64,000 bases of DNA, from the NCBI GenBank assembly GCA_030762175.1, contig CM060835.1, forward strand, positions 87,106,001 through 87,170,000, read 5' to 3'. The translations under genes were made by a program, and so were the position numbers. This document shows positions 38,060-49,889 of this stretch, piece by piece (position 1 is the first letter of the stretch; each line of letters opens with the position of its first letter). The notes beneath the pieces were generated by a model. It ran no database searches, had not been told where the DNA came from, and saw nothing but the letters and a program-made list of their open reading frames with translations. The DNA is from Metallyticus violacea. Taxonomy: Eukaryota; Arthropoda; Insecta; Mantodea; Metallyticidae.

Positions 38060-39193
38060 GTACTGAATCTTTCATGGTTTTGTCACCTGTTTCACAGCAG
38101 CTCTGGTGGGTTGGCAGTCAGAGCAGTAACTTCCAATGAAGTGGATATAATATTTACAAAACTGGTTAAAGTTCTTACAATTACAATGAAAATAAGCAAG
38201 TACCTTATGACTGTTGTTGTAAATGTTGTCGTGCTACATCCACATATTTCTGACATATTTTTAAAAATTGGCATTCACATGCATTAGTTCATCTTTCAAA
38301 TTGAGCCAAATTCTTACCTGATATTTTCTTTCAGTTATTTTAATGTGTGTGGGGTTAGTTCCATATACTAATTTAACTGGGGATGGGAGTTGACTAAATT
38401 GAGGCGGATATTTTGTATTTGGCTCAATTATTTAGTCTTTAGGAGAATGTGATTGCATTAAATGTATTATGGTAACAATAATTGTAATTGGGAGGGGTCA
38501 CACCTAATATGACCTGGGTCATATAAGTGGAGGCCCTAATGCATTTTGCATATATAATTTCTTAGCACTTAATATACTAATTTTTAAATTTCTCCCATAA
38601 ATAAAAATTGCATTCTATCAGTTTGCCATTTCTGTATTTTTTCACATTTATGGTATTCTCAAAAATGATAGGCTCAATCACTCTGTAGGTATTTACCTCA
38701 CACCATACACTGGTTTTTCCCTTCATGCAAGTGTTTGATATAGAAAATCAAATTTTTCTGTACACCAGCACTTGTTATTTTGCATCAAAACCATTTAAAT
38801 GGAACTATGCTTCATTATTATAGGATATTAAGCATGAATCAATTACTTTGTCATTAATGTTCCATAACATCTAATTATTAAAAATTACCCATATATCAGG
38901 GTTGTATGCCTGCAATACGTTATCTTCTATACCTTCTTTTGTGACATGAACTAATGCATGTGAATGACAATTTTCTACAAAGATGCCAGAAATGTGTGGA
39001 TGTGGAAGGATGTTCCTAACATCTCCTGTCATAATTTATGCAACTATTTTTTTGTAATTGCAGTTGTAACTGTGGAAACATTAATCAGTTTTGTGGATAT
39101 TACAACTGCTTTGCCAGGAGTTACAATTCTGACTGCTAATCTGCCAGATGCTGTGAAATGGATGGCAAAATCATGAAAGACCCAGTAATAAAT
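38060..39193. mobile_element. Element with ~240-bp diverged inverted arms
   Basis: The left arm (38060-38292, read on the minus strand) and right arm (about 38948-39193, plus) share gaactaatgcatgtgaatg, ccagttttgtaaatatta / tcagttttgtggatatta, ctgactgcYaaYc and aaaYcatgaaaga. Their translations are alike (SFVNIISTSLEVTALTANPP against SFVDITTALPGVTILTANLP). The arms are perhaps 70% identical, so this is an old structure. It could be a foldback element or two inverted copies of one repeat. Confidence 0.6.
38460..38600 (+). mobile_element. 3' end of a LINE (same family as the one at 62-63.2 kb)
   Basis: Sequence gaggggtcacacctaatatg, cctgggtcatataagtggag and tttcttagcacttaatatac parallels 63078-63180 (gagggggcatatcctaaaat, ttgggtcagataggtgaagc and gttcttagcatatcaataaa). 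Only the untranslated 3' end is present, as expected for 5'-truncated retrotransposition. Confidence 0.6.
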
Positions 39194-39341
39194 TTAATGC
39201 TTATGAAAATTATTGAACATATTTAATTTTTCTGCAACACATTTATATGTTTTTAATTAAGATTAACAAATTTTGCCATTTTCTCACTAAATTTATTGTA
39301 TCAGTTGATTATATAATTTAACATTTAATTTTATGTTCCAG

Positions 39342-39460
39342 AGCAACATGAAATGGAGGCTGTGATATCAACATATGACAAGAACATGTACACTCGTTGG
39401 GAAAGTCTAAAGAATACAAGCAAGCCGCAAATGTTGCAGGTGTTTTTGAATGATATCAAG
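39342..39460 (+). CDS. Nested gene, second well-supported exon
   Basis: Acceptor tttaattttatgttccag is followed by two bases completing Glu and then 39 codons, QHEMEAVISTYDKNMYTRWE followed by SLKNTSKPQMLQVFLNDIK. Donor ATCAAG|gtatac is in phase 0. Entry phase matches the exon ending at 26086 and exit phase matches the exon starting at 46571. The first half continues the coiled-coil character. The WESLKNTSKPQMLQ stretch is more variable in composition. The family is not recognised. Confidence 0.75.
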
Positions 39461-39774
39461 GTATACTGAGCATAAACATTAAGCTGCAAATATTAGTCCT
39501 CCCCCTCTAATGCCTCATTTAAAGTTTCCAATATTTATTTACCTAAATTTCCCCTTATTTTCTTTTGCCTCTTTTTTACAGTAATGAGCCCTTATGCTCA
39601 TTTGAGTTCTGAAAGCACAACTGTTGTAAATAAATGTCATATGATGCAGACCATATATGCACAGTAGGGAAGGTGATTGAACTTGTTGCTTTGCCAACTT
39701 TCACAATACTGCATTAATTTGAGGCCTGGGTTACAAGTATTCTGTTAACTGCATACATATATATGCAAATTTTA

Positions 39775-40260
39775 CAATGGTTTTCAAACTTGAGAAGAGA
39801 GCCAACATCATGTTCTGCATAGACCTCAACAAATGGGCAAGATACCCTCAAAATGCAGCACCATGCTATGACAATGAGCAATGATCTGGATAAGGTGTTT
39901 TACTAGTAATTATACTTCAAGAGTGGCAGAACATTATTCAAGGATGGAAAGAATCAGAATAACTTTTCACATTCATACCTATTGACAAGCTATGAACAAA
40001 ATTCAGTTAGGCATGAGAGGAATTGCTGAAATGATCACTCTATTATTTGAAACAATTCAGGCAATTGTCATGCCCAATTTGAAAAGTTTATTCCTAGAAG
40101 CCTGGAATCTGAGCACCACTACTTTGAGGATAATCACCAGTGACAAGAGCTGGGTCTATGACTATGACCTAGAAACCTAACATTATGGCAGAATTCATAG
40201 TCTCCAAAACCCCCCCTCCAAAAAAAAAGACATTTTAAGAATGCAACCAATTACGTTTTG
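39775..40260 (+). mobile_element. mariner relic
   Basis: Plus-strand pieces: EKRANIMFCIDLNK (39796-39835) at the N-terminus, then TLRIITSDKSWVYDYDLET (40120-40180), the region of the first catalytic Asp (usually GDESWVYxYDPET). RIHSLQNPPSKKK comes after it. Helix-turn-helix and the C-terminal half are missing or unreadable. Confidence 0.7.
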
Positions 40261-42513
40261 ATTTTATATGTTGTATATGTTGATTTCTTTTGCAATGTTC
40301 TGATGAAAGTGAAGACCTTACAGTAACCTGAACTGGGGCAAGGGCAATTGGGTGCTGCATTGGGACATGTCCCTTTACACTGCATTTGTAATGCACAGGT
40401 AGGTTCTGCACCTACACTTAGACAGTCCCTATTCCCAACATACATATTTGCCAAATTTGTTCCTATAACTTAGTACACTCCAAAATGAAGCTTTAAAGAA
40501 TTGCTGCAGCTGATGTTTAATAAGTTTCAAGAATATGACTTCCTGGTAGCTTTGCTAAAGTAGCAAAAATATATAGTTGCATGAAGGGGATGGTGGGAAA
40601 ATTTAAATCTGGTCATTATTTTTAATTTTGCAGGAAGGTCTCAGCTTTTTGATCACAACTATCAACAAATCTTAGGATCAGCCACAAAATAAATGATGAG
40701 TTTTCCTGTCCACTTTATTAGGCATTACATAGAAAAAATTGAATAATTTAAGCATCACACCAATAAATGCATATTAGATTAGCTGCAAATTTCAGAAACT
40801 AGTGAAGTGTTCCCTCTAACATGACGTAACAAATGGCATTGTTAGTTATGATATAGGTAGTTTGTGCTAAATTACTCTAGTATTAGAAGTACAAGTTAGG
40901 ATGAGTAAATATGTCAAATGCTAACAAAATTGAAAGAAAGGAGGAAGGGAGGAAGGAAAGGGCATAGAAAGTTAGGAGTGTTTGGAGAATGAAAAGAGAA
41001 TCAGATATTTTTATGCTTCATTAACCTTTTAATTACATAGAAATTCTAAACAAACTTGGATTTCTAGATCTGTACTTTGGTGCTATTGCACTGGAATGGC
41101 TAAACTTGCAAGTATTTACTAATTTTATTATTCTGATTATACAGGATATCCGGAAAAAAACATAGTGAAAAAGAAGAAATCATATCTCAAAAATTAATGC
41201 ATTTATTGTCTAGCAGTTTCACCATTCTGAAAGAGAAACTCAAGTTTTGTTCAATGCACTGACAGCAAGATATGCTCATGCATACACATTTGTTTCTTTC
41301 TTTCTGCCTAATTGTGATTGTTAACACCATGATATTTACATTGTGCATGGTATTATCTATGTAAATCTTGTTTTCTTTGCAATTTAATCTTTTTTCTATA
41401 CCAATCAAAGGATGTGGATCTTACTGAGCATTTTGTTGCTGGTTGAAAAGCAACCAAAAGTCATGTAACACCATTTTCAAATCAAATGACACAAACCTAT
41501 GACAGCATTCTACACTGAGGTATTCCCAAGCAAGCAATTAAGTTTAGATATAACCTGCCACAAATGACACTCATATCACATGATCTGGAGTGTAAACTAA
41601 ACTTTCTGAATTAAATCTGTCATCTAACACTCTTCATGCTTCAACCTGTTAGTTCCATATGAAAATTTTTTTAAAGTTTTTACAATTTTTAAAAAATTTT
41701 AATTAAACTTTCTGAGTTTCTCTTTAACAACATGCACATTGCAACACATCAATGTATTAGTTTCTGAATATAATTTCTTCTTTTTCACTAGATGTTTCCT
41801 GGACACACAGTATTTACATATTTTATTTTCTTTATGAACTTCTTTCGAATGAATGCCAACTGTGTATTGCCCATGCACATTACACCTAATTTTATTCAAA
41901 TCAGAAGTATTAAATTATTAAGCCTTATAATACCCTTTTCAATAACTGATGTTTTAGACAAGATTAACCTACATATGAAAACTGCATAGCTTCCATTTTT
42001 TACCAAACCAATGATGTTAATATTATTTACAAACCTCTGTATTTTATTTACCTCTAATCTGTATATGTTGCAGAAAGAAATTGCATTAGTATTCACTGTT
42101 TATGAATACTACAATATAAGAAACTAACATTTTTATCATTTTTATTTAACATTTTTAGGAACTAAAATGAAATATGTAATCTTTCAATAACAGAGTGCAC
42201 ATTTCTTTTTTTCCTTTTTCTCTCTATTTTTTTTTTTTCCTCCTATCCCCAGTTTGCATCCTCTCAGGTTTACTTTCATGAAGGGTATGAAAATTAAAGC
42301 AATCAAAGAACTCATTGAGCAGCCACAGTCAACTTCTTATATGGATTTACTTGGCTTAATTTCAGAAATTTAACTGAAATGTACGATAAAATTCGTAAAA
42401 CAAGTTAAAATAATTACAGTGAAGTAATCAGGATATATTTTGTGGAATTGCTAAAGAACTGGAAAAAACATTCTACAAGTATAATTATCTTATCACAGAA
42501 ACAAGTATTCAAC
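40261..42513. other. Unassigned intronic sequence
   Basis: Low-complexity AT-rich DNA with a GGAAGG-rich stretch near 40935-40965. No gene-like exon on either strand. Confidence 0.4.
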
Positions 42514-43006
42514 CCTCGTGATAACCATACTTGCCTCTCCACCACAGATGGCTACGGTCATTAAGGTGTGGACTTGTGAGCGGGAAGTCTGGAGTTTGAT
42601 TCCCACCAGGAATGTCCTACCTGGCAGGTTTTTTCCAGGTTTTCCTCCCTCATTAATGGCAAATGCTAGGGAGGTACCCTAAAAACTTAGGCCTGGAATG
42701 CTTTCCTTCCATTTCAAAAAATCCTTTCCCTATTTATCCTTTCATCTCATGTGTCATCAGTGTTCACCGCCTATGGTGCCTAAGTAGTAAAAAGGGGCAT
42801 TAAACACTATTTAAAAAAAAACTCATAAAACCAAGATTGCAGATTCAATCCCGGCCAGGATCGATGGATTTTTTTCAGATGTAAAAATTCTCAAGCCTGA
42901 GAAAAAGGGACTCTGAGCAAAATTTATTCACTGTTTCACGTCCTGAATTAATGGGATGCTGATGACCAGCGATGTTAAAGAATGTTCGTAAACAAAATAA
43001 ATAAAC
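42514..43006 (+). mobile_element. SINE family B copy split by a SINE A
   Basis: The B head fragment gtgataaccatacttgcctc lies at 42519-42538. It resumes after the insert as ataaaaccaagattgcagat (42827 on) with box B-like gattcaatcccggcc, cctgagaaaaagggactctg and the tail gttaaagaatgttcgtaaac. The insertion is the reverse of the nesting seen at 16.4 kb. Confidence 0.8.
42539..42818 (+). mobile_element. SINE family A nested in SINE B
   Basis: Plus-strand copy: ccaccacagatggctacggt, then ggagtttgattcccacc, the accctaaaaacttaggcctg block, and tail ggggcattaaacactattta. Target duplication is at most a few bases (ctc) and uncertain. Confidence 0.85.
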
Positions 43007-44427
43007 AAAAACAAGTTTCCTTTAAACCTGATGTTCAGTACATACTATATTAGCTAAACAGTTGAAAGCATGTCAGAAAGCATTAGATAAACAATACGTC
43101 TCTCGTTTGATTCTGATTCTAGAATGCTATTTTTTTTTTCTAAAAAATATTCCATTTTTGCCAAAGGTGCATAATTGAAACAAGCAGCATGCCTCAGCCC
43201 GGAAGTTTATGCAGACCTAATGGTAGAGCAATGAGAAAAGATTGCAGGTTATACTTTCCAACATCAGAATGCCTTGAACTTAACTTTGATCAAAAAACAG
43301 TAAAGAAATGACTAGGTTGACGTGAGGAAGATTCACAACCAAGATTAGAAAAACATTTGGCAATTATTACTCTTTGGAGTGAAGTCCTTGTGGAAGATAT
43401 TAGGAATCACTACTTTCCTTCCTCTGTTAAAGTGATTCTGAATCAACATTTGAAACTGAAACAAAATTCCTTTCACAAAATAGAACAATTTTTTTCCAGC
43501 AGATAAAATATTTTAAAATGCTAAATATTTATCTAAATATTTATCTAAATATTTTTGTCTCCTGCAGATTTTATACTTGTTTTCACTGTGTTGATTCCTA
43601 AATACATTAGAACTGAAAGAACAAATTTTGTCTATGTCAACTTTAACTAATGTAATTAATATTTTTAAAAAATAATTAATAATTCTTATAATTTAATGCT
43701 TTGTATAATTTTTAGATTTTACTGATAATATTCCTCTAGTAAAAAATTTATATCTACATTTTAAAAAAGTGATATGCTAAGTTGGAATTACCAACTTTTT
43801 AGTAATGTCCACTGCATACCATTCAGGGGGAGTTTTAGATCACTGGAATACTGTATATAATTATATAATTGCTTTCTTCCTACTCTTTGTACTATTACAA
43901 AGCCTTTCCATTCAGCAATTAATATTCTAGAATCTTATTGCACTTCATTTTAATTTATTTTTTACTTTATTTTTGTGAAATGTTCACTAGCTTGTAAATG
44001 AGTTAAAATGCAGCCTAGGTCTGATGGAATCAATAAGCATCGTTAGTTAGTTAATAACATTAATTGGTTTTTATAGATTAATCACTATATTAAAAATATT
44101 TGTCAAGATTATCTTAATGAAAGTAAAATAACTGCAACTTTTTTGTAATTCATAAAGCAAAAAGACATAAATAGCCTGCTTGTATGATTCCTGCATTCCA
44201 AATTTTATAAAGTCAGTCAAATTCATGAATTGTTATAAAAAAATACAAAACCAAAAACAGCTACACAAGTTTGAATTATTTTTCTTTCAAGTGGTCCAAA
44301 ATAATGGTTTCAAGTAAAGTATGAAGAATTTAACTTAAGTAGACTTTCCATATCTGAATTAGACTTAATTCTGGTACTTGTGAAAATTTAGGATCATTAC
44401 AACACATCATTGCATTTCAAAGCATTT
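43007..44427. other. Unassigned intronic sequence
   Basis: 43140-43450 gives slightly protein-like plus-strand pieces (CLSPEVYADLMVEQ) but no family could be named. The rest is AT-rich with nothing recognised. Confidence 0.3.
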
Positions 44428-44532
44428 ACATCAGGTTGTAGATATGTTTTTTTCAGTACCTATTTATCACTTTTTATTATTTAGAAAGTACATAAATGAG
44501 ATACTGAAAAAAACATATCTACAACCTGATGT
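44428..44532. repeat. Perfect 31-bp inverted repeat with 43-nt spacer
   Basis: Left arm 44428-44458 (acatcaggttgtagatatgt…) and right arm 44502-44532 are exact reverse complements. RNA or single-stranded DNA could form a long hairpin. No transposase or coding sequence accompanies it. Confidence 0.95.
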
Positions 44533-45224
44533 CATTCCTTTGAGAGGTGTTCTACATTTCAACAAGTACGTGGAGTCAATAAGAGGGTAGAGTTTGATTC
44601 AATCATACAATGAGCTTAAATGCAAATGATGTTAATGCACATACATCTTTGGAACAAATGGAGAAAAAAAATTTGAGTCTGAGTACAAGATTTGAATAAT
44701 ACACTTCTTGTTTTATCTGGCACTTTCATGTCATGCTTTTTAGAGTATAACTTATCTGCTATGTGTTGTACACTCTGGTCTAAACATATTTATTTTGTAA
44801 TACAATTATTTTTTGTAAATGGTTTACTTCATTTCTTTCACAATTCCATAAAATATATCTCGATTACTTTACTGTAATTTCATTTTAACTTGTCTTATGA
44901 CTATTATTATGCATTTCATCCAAACTATTGATAAAAGTCAAATAAATCCATGCGGTGGTCAGATTGCCCAGTGAGTTCTTTGACTGCTTTAATTTTCATA
45001 CCCTTCACAGTAGACCTGAGGGGTTGCAACCTGTAAAACTTGTACATTTACTTTCTTGAAAGATGGTATAATGAGTGAAACATCTGCTATCCAGGAAACA
45101 TATATTAGTTTTCTTCCAAAACATGAAGGGTTCTAACTAACAGTATATTATCTAGAATCTGGTATTATCCAAAATTTATATTACTTGTGATCCATAAGTT
45201 TCCGCCATGACCATTTAGGTAGGT

Positions 45225-46310
45225 ACAAAATAAAAATGCAGATACCATTTTCCAACATAATCTTCCTTTATTTCAATGCATTTCTCACATTTCTAGATCA
45301 ACATTTCAATCCCTGTAATAAAAATAGTCTAAAGCTTTGGCTGCAAAATGCTGGAAAACTCTGTGTGTGTGTGTGTGTGTGCGTGCGTGCGCACGTGCAC
45401 ACACTATATTACTGTAAATGGACTTGAGCCCAATGACATTATAAATGAAATTAAGCATCTTTTAATTCATTATCATTCATGAATCTCTATCCTTAAAGAT
45501 CAGATTTCAGTTTTGAAAACAGATAGTCACCGGGGCAAGATTTGGGCTGTATGCTGGATGATCAGCTACTGGAAGTCACATATGTTTTCACAGAAGCCAT
45601 TTAGACTGGTGCCATGCAGCTGATAAACACTAGTATTAATGCTTCTTTTTCTTAACGGCATTATACAGTTGATGCAGTGACTCAACATTGTATTCGTTTC
45701 TTTAAAGTCCAGCATCAGAATTTCTCTTCAGTCTCAAAAAATTGTCAACACAAACTTCTTGACCCTTCTAGAGTGTTTCACCCTTCTTCTGCCACTCCAA
45801 TGATTTTCTTTTTGATAGCCATAGAAGAGAATAATGGTTCCTTTCCTTGATTAATTCCTGATTAATGCCCTCTCAATACCATGGCAAATGTTCAAAAGCT
45901 TCTGACATTACATGTACATTTACATTCCATAAATGTACATATGCATATGCAAATACGATGAAGAATGCAAAGCACAGTTGTTTTAGAAAGCTCCAACTTT
46001 GTGGCTATGAATTTCCCCCTCAATGAGGGAGATGTTTTCTTGTGCCCATCAGGTTTCCTTCATATTCTTTAAGGCTCTCTCTGCTTAAACAAAATTATTT
46101 CTACCACTCTGTCACAGTGGTATATGAAGAGAAAGGAATTATTATAAAGGAATATCTCAAGGAATTATTTAATATCATTGGGTGAAAGTACTCTTTAGCA
46201 GCTCTGTATTCTGTATTCAATTTTGAACATCACACACTATTATGCAACACATCTGAATTATGTGGGCTTTTCCAAGCAAATTAATGGCATGGCCAGAAAG
46301 GAAACAAGAG
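45225..46310 (-). mobile_element. mariner relic
   Basis: The minus strand retains HPAYSPNLAP (45535-45565, the conserved HPPYSPDLAPCDY region including the last catalytic Asp, here lost). It also has CSQSFRLFLLQGLKC…RNVRNALK and IMLENGIC near the C-terminus (45240-45360), corresponding to the usual FFxxGI..L..RW.KCI…EK. Upstream pieces to 46300 are too decayed to align by eye. A GT microsatellite has expanded inside it. Confidence 0.65.
45362..45404. repeat. (GT)n / GTGC microsatellite
   Basis: ctgtgtgtgtgtgtgtgtgt followed by gcgtgcgtgcgcacgtgcac, ending cacac. Pure GT passes into a self-complementary GTGC/GCAC stretch. Confidence 0.95.
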
Positions 46311-46570
46311 TGTTACATTCCTGAAACATGCGAGCATCAGTCAGCATGAACATTGCAACAACGAATCATACTCTTTTCTATGTCAGGCTGGAAACTTGTG
46401 GATGCACCTTGTACATATTGTATTATGCACACCCGAGTTCCACCACATTTCTCATCATTAATGATACCCCTGTTAGATAATTCACTAGATAAGTATTATC
46501 GTAAAATAAAATGCATGCATTTACATTTTGCCTTTTTTCACATTTTGTTTTGCATTGAACCTAAATGAAG

Positions 46571-47212
46571 GGAAAGCAAGAAGCTCTGGATCACCTTAAT
46601 ACCCTTGTGACCAGGAAACTTCAACAAATCACACCTTTGTCAATGCCTTGGGGAGCATTAAATAATGTTCCACTGAATAAGGATGCCACGGATTCCACAG
46701 AAGAGAAAAAGATGCTGAGCACAAGGAATTCACATAACAGGTATCACCAAGGTGGTAGTTCTATTCCAAGATGGTCTGCTTTTGGGAGAAATAACACTAC
46801 ACAGTTTGGAAGAACTGTGGCTTTTGCACAGCAGCAGGAAACTAATAGTCATCTTCCTTTGGTGCCATTCACTATAAACAATTCTCCCTTCCAGTTTCCA
46901 AACAGAGATCTCAATGAATCTTTAAATTCCAATAATGAAACCAGTAGCATAAACATTTTCAGAGACAGCTCAAGCATAACAGTAAACAGTTCAGATTCAA
47001 GTTCAAGCAATAGCAGCAATTTCAATATTCCAGCAAATGTAGCAACCACTAATGAATTTCAAAATGATATGGGCTCAGTACTACAAGCTTTATTTGGACA
47101 ACTTCGGCAGAATGCACCAACCACAATGCCCACCACAGATGCAGAAGCAGAAACAAACAACTCTAATGACATAAGTAATGAACGAATTGAACTCTTCAGA
47201 CAAACAAATTAA
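46571..47212 (+). CDS. Nested gene, terminal exon (Ser/Asn-rich tail)
   Basis: The exon follows acceptor AG at 46569-46570 and runs 213 codons to a TAA. Entry is phase 0, continuing …FLNDIK|GKQEALDHLNTLVTRKLQQI. After a final helical segment it becomes polar and low-complexity: a basic stretch (RNSHNRYHQGGSS), then PRWSAFGRNNTTQFGRTVAF, and long Ser/Asn runs (SSDSSSSNSSNFN). An acidic-amidic C-terminus follows (MGSVLQALFGQLRQN … ERIELFRQTN). At 642 bp it is by far the longest real reading frame in the window. I cannot name the protein. The architecture is a coiled coil followed by a disordered tail. No enzymatic motif is visible. Confidence 0.75.
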   Translation, partial: GKQEALDHLNTLVTRKLQQITPLSMPWGALNNVPLNKDATDSTEEKKMLSTRNSHNRYHQGGSSIPRWSAFGRNNTTQFGRTVAFAQQQETNSHLPLVPFTINNSPFQFPNRDLNESLNSNNETSSINIFRDSSSITVNSSDSSSSNSSNFNIPANVATTNEFQNDMGSVLQALFGQLRQNAPTTMPTTDAEAETNNSNDISNERIELFRQTN

Positions 47213-48000
47213 ATCCAATGAAAAAATCCACTTTTGGTGCAAAAATTTTAAAAACTACAATTTTTTGTTGTTTAAATCCAAAATATGTAATAGATTGTTG
47301 AACTATTCCACATTCCAGTATTTGTAATATTCAAAGCCTAACGTAGCAAACATTTTATTATGTCCTTAAAATTCCTTATATATATATATATATATATTCT
47401 GCATTTTATTTAAAGCGAAAATGTGAAGTTTATACTGCATATTACACTGATGTTATTCTTACTTTATATACTGTCAAATGCTTAAATCATGCAATATGTG
47501 TATGAAAATATTTTAAAAAATAACTTAAATTATCAAGAGTTGTATTTTTAATCCTTTAAAAACCTTTGGTATAATTTTAAGTTAGTAAGCTTTATTAACA
47601 TATCACTAAGCTAATTTGATAAGCTGATGAACATACAAATGTCACTTAGGGAATATTTGATTTGCAAAAAAAAAAAAAAAAAAACAGTATTAATAAACCA
47701 ATAGCTAAGACAGAATACTGGCAAACATCTTGCAAAAGAGAAGGAAGTTGTGTAATCCTAGCCTTGTTGGTTGAAAAGGGAAGGGAAAAAAACAAAACAA
47801 TACTTTGGGCAATTCAGTAAGCAATATAGTTCCTTTTTCTTTTCTTTCTTTTTCTTCTTCCCTCTTCCTCTTTGGCCAGCTAAACTTGGAGAAACATATT
47901 TTATGAATAGTATACAGTGATTTATTATCCTCACATTTATTTTTTTTTTTATTTCAAAATAATAACCTCTATACAAAAAGTTGAAAATGTCCTCCCTCCC
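47213..48000 (+). other. Likely 3' UTR and downstream intronic DNA of nested gene
   Basis: AT-rich with a (TA)n tract at about 47378-47397 and an A18 run near 47667. The aataaa in tattaataaacca (47690) could serve as a polyadenylation signal, but an A-rich stretch just upstream makes this uncertain. Confidence 0.35.
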
Positions 48001-49055
48001 ACTTAACACATAGCACAATACAACATTCATTGTGCAAAATCTTGGCATATTATCCATGACATGGTTCACAGATGAAGTATGGTTCTATTTATGTGGCTAT
48101 GCGAACTCAAAGAATTCAAGCCATTGGGCTGTCCAAAATCCACATGTCAACATGGAGCACCTATGCACCCAGTTAAAGATGGGGTTTGGTGCGAAATATC
48201 TGCAAAGAGAATATAAAACCATTTTTTTTAATCACATTGTTGACACTACAGAGTACTGCAAGATTTTTATGGAGTTTGTTGAGCAACTGGACAATGTAGA
48301 TCTGAGTCAAGGATATTTTTAACAAGATGGTGCTACATGCCATACATCAAATCAATCAATGGCACTAATTGAAAGTTTCCTGTATGACTGAATAACCTCC
48401 AAGAACCTGTGGCCACTGAGATCTTCTGATTTGACAACATAGTACTTCTTCCTATACGGTTACTAAAAGACAGAGTTTATGTTACATGCCCCCAGACGGA
48501 CAATCTGAAGTACATTATACAGGAAATTAATGGTATTGACAACAATCTCACAGCAGTCAGTAACATTTTTTTTTATTTGTTTATTTAAGGATGCTCTTTA
48601 ACATCTCAGGTCATCGGTGTCATATTCTATTTAGGGAGTGAAACGGCCGACAAATTTTGCTCAGAGGCCTCTTCTTTCAGGCTTGAGGTTCTTTATCATG
48701 CCATAAATATACGACAAGGGACCCACAGCTTTACTTACCTTCCAAAGGAAGCCACACTTACAATTTTTATGCCCGAAAAAATCCATCAATCCTGGCCAGG
48801 TTCAAACCTGTGACTTTGGGTTTAGAAGGCAAGTATGGTTACCACTACACCACCAGGACCGATGCAGTAACACTGAATGATGTATTGAGTTATGCCTTAT
48901 GCAGTAGGGAACAATTTTCAACATTTTCTATGCAGGCTAATAAATGCGCAAAGATACTCTATATTTGAGGTATCTATATTGAGGTATCATTCGTTTTTAA
49001 ATAAATAAAGAAAGAAATGTGTTAGTTCTATAAAAATCACTCTGTATATTTCATT
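48001..49055 (+). mobile_element. mariner-superfamily relic, split by SINE B
   Basis: Plus-strand pieces: MTWFTDEVWFYLCGYANSKN then SSHWAVQNPHV (48056-48150), containing the first catalytic Asp (TDE). FNHIVDTTEYCKIFMEFVEQ and LDNVDLSQGYF come next, and then QDGATCHTSNQS (48325-48360) with the second Asp. After it are SKNLWPLRSSDLTT and a YFFLYGY-like piece (48398-48465), the third. Stops interrupt it. Its right end (cactctgtatattt near 49045) resembles a mariner terminus. Confidence 0.8.
48566..48864 (-). mobile_element. SINE family B nested in mariner relic
   Basis: Minus-strand SINE B with the full body (ggatgctctttaacatctca … aagtatggttaccactacac). An 8-bp duplication CAGTAACA flanks it (48558-48565 and 48865-48872). 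Confidence 0.9.
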
Positions 49056-49541
49056 CAACCTTCCCACACTATCTAACGTGCATGTCTTCTTCCCCTCAGT
49101 AGCAGTAATACAGTTAATTTTCAAAATAGAGTCTCTAAATATGCGTTATAAACAGAGGAATAATTGAATTCCTTTTGGCAGAAAATCACCCCTTTATATT
49201 GAAGTTAACTACAATTATAGTTTAGTAGCCTTGTAGTTATCAAGTCTCTGTAATAAGACAGCTTTTGATGTCTCCAGGATATATAGACTCAGATGAGAAA
49301 AGTTTCCGGTCATGGCCAAACAGACCTTGAACTTTTTTTTTTTATCTGATTCCCATTTCAAATTCCTAGCCAACTTATGTGAGTTGTGTAGAAATATTTT
49401 AATTAATTTTCATTAGTTTTCTATGCACATGTGTATATGCCAGACAGGTTCCTAAGTTTCAGCAATAGAAGTGAGCAAATACTGTGCTATGTTAAGATAC
49501 TGAAAAAAATAAAAGAAAATTGTCCTGACTCCATAATCAAA

Positions 49542-49861
49542 GTGAGTGAATTCCTTATGTATTGTCTCTGCATGGGATGCAATGTATAAATCATTTGCAC
49601 TTTGCTGCCACAGATTGTTTGCAGAAGTAAAATAAGGATCCTATATATACTTACGTTCATGGAATGAAAAATTTAAATTTTGAATTGCCATTAATATGAG
49701 GGTGAGTGAATTCCTTATATATTGTCTCTGCATGGGATGTAATGTATAAATGGTTTGCATTTTTCTGCCACACACTGTTTGCAGAAGTAAAATGACGATC
49801 CTATATATACTTATGCTCATGGAATGAAAAATTTTGAACTGAGCATTAATACTTATTAATT
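49542..49861. repeat. Tandem duplication, 160-bp period
   Basis: Both copies start gtgagtgaattccttat (49542 and 49702). They share attgtctctgcatgggatg, tgtttgcagaagtaaaat and atcctatatatacttaYg. A dozen or so substitutions separate them, so the duplication is older than those at 183 and 53770. Confidence 0.9.
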
Positions 49862-49889
49862 AATTAATACTAATTAATTAAAAATAAAC

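Noticed and set aside
47758..48069. 103-codon minus-strand frame with a lysine-rich run
   Set aside because: Low-complexity CT-rich stretch on the plus strand, without protein-family or splice evidence.
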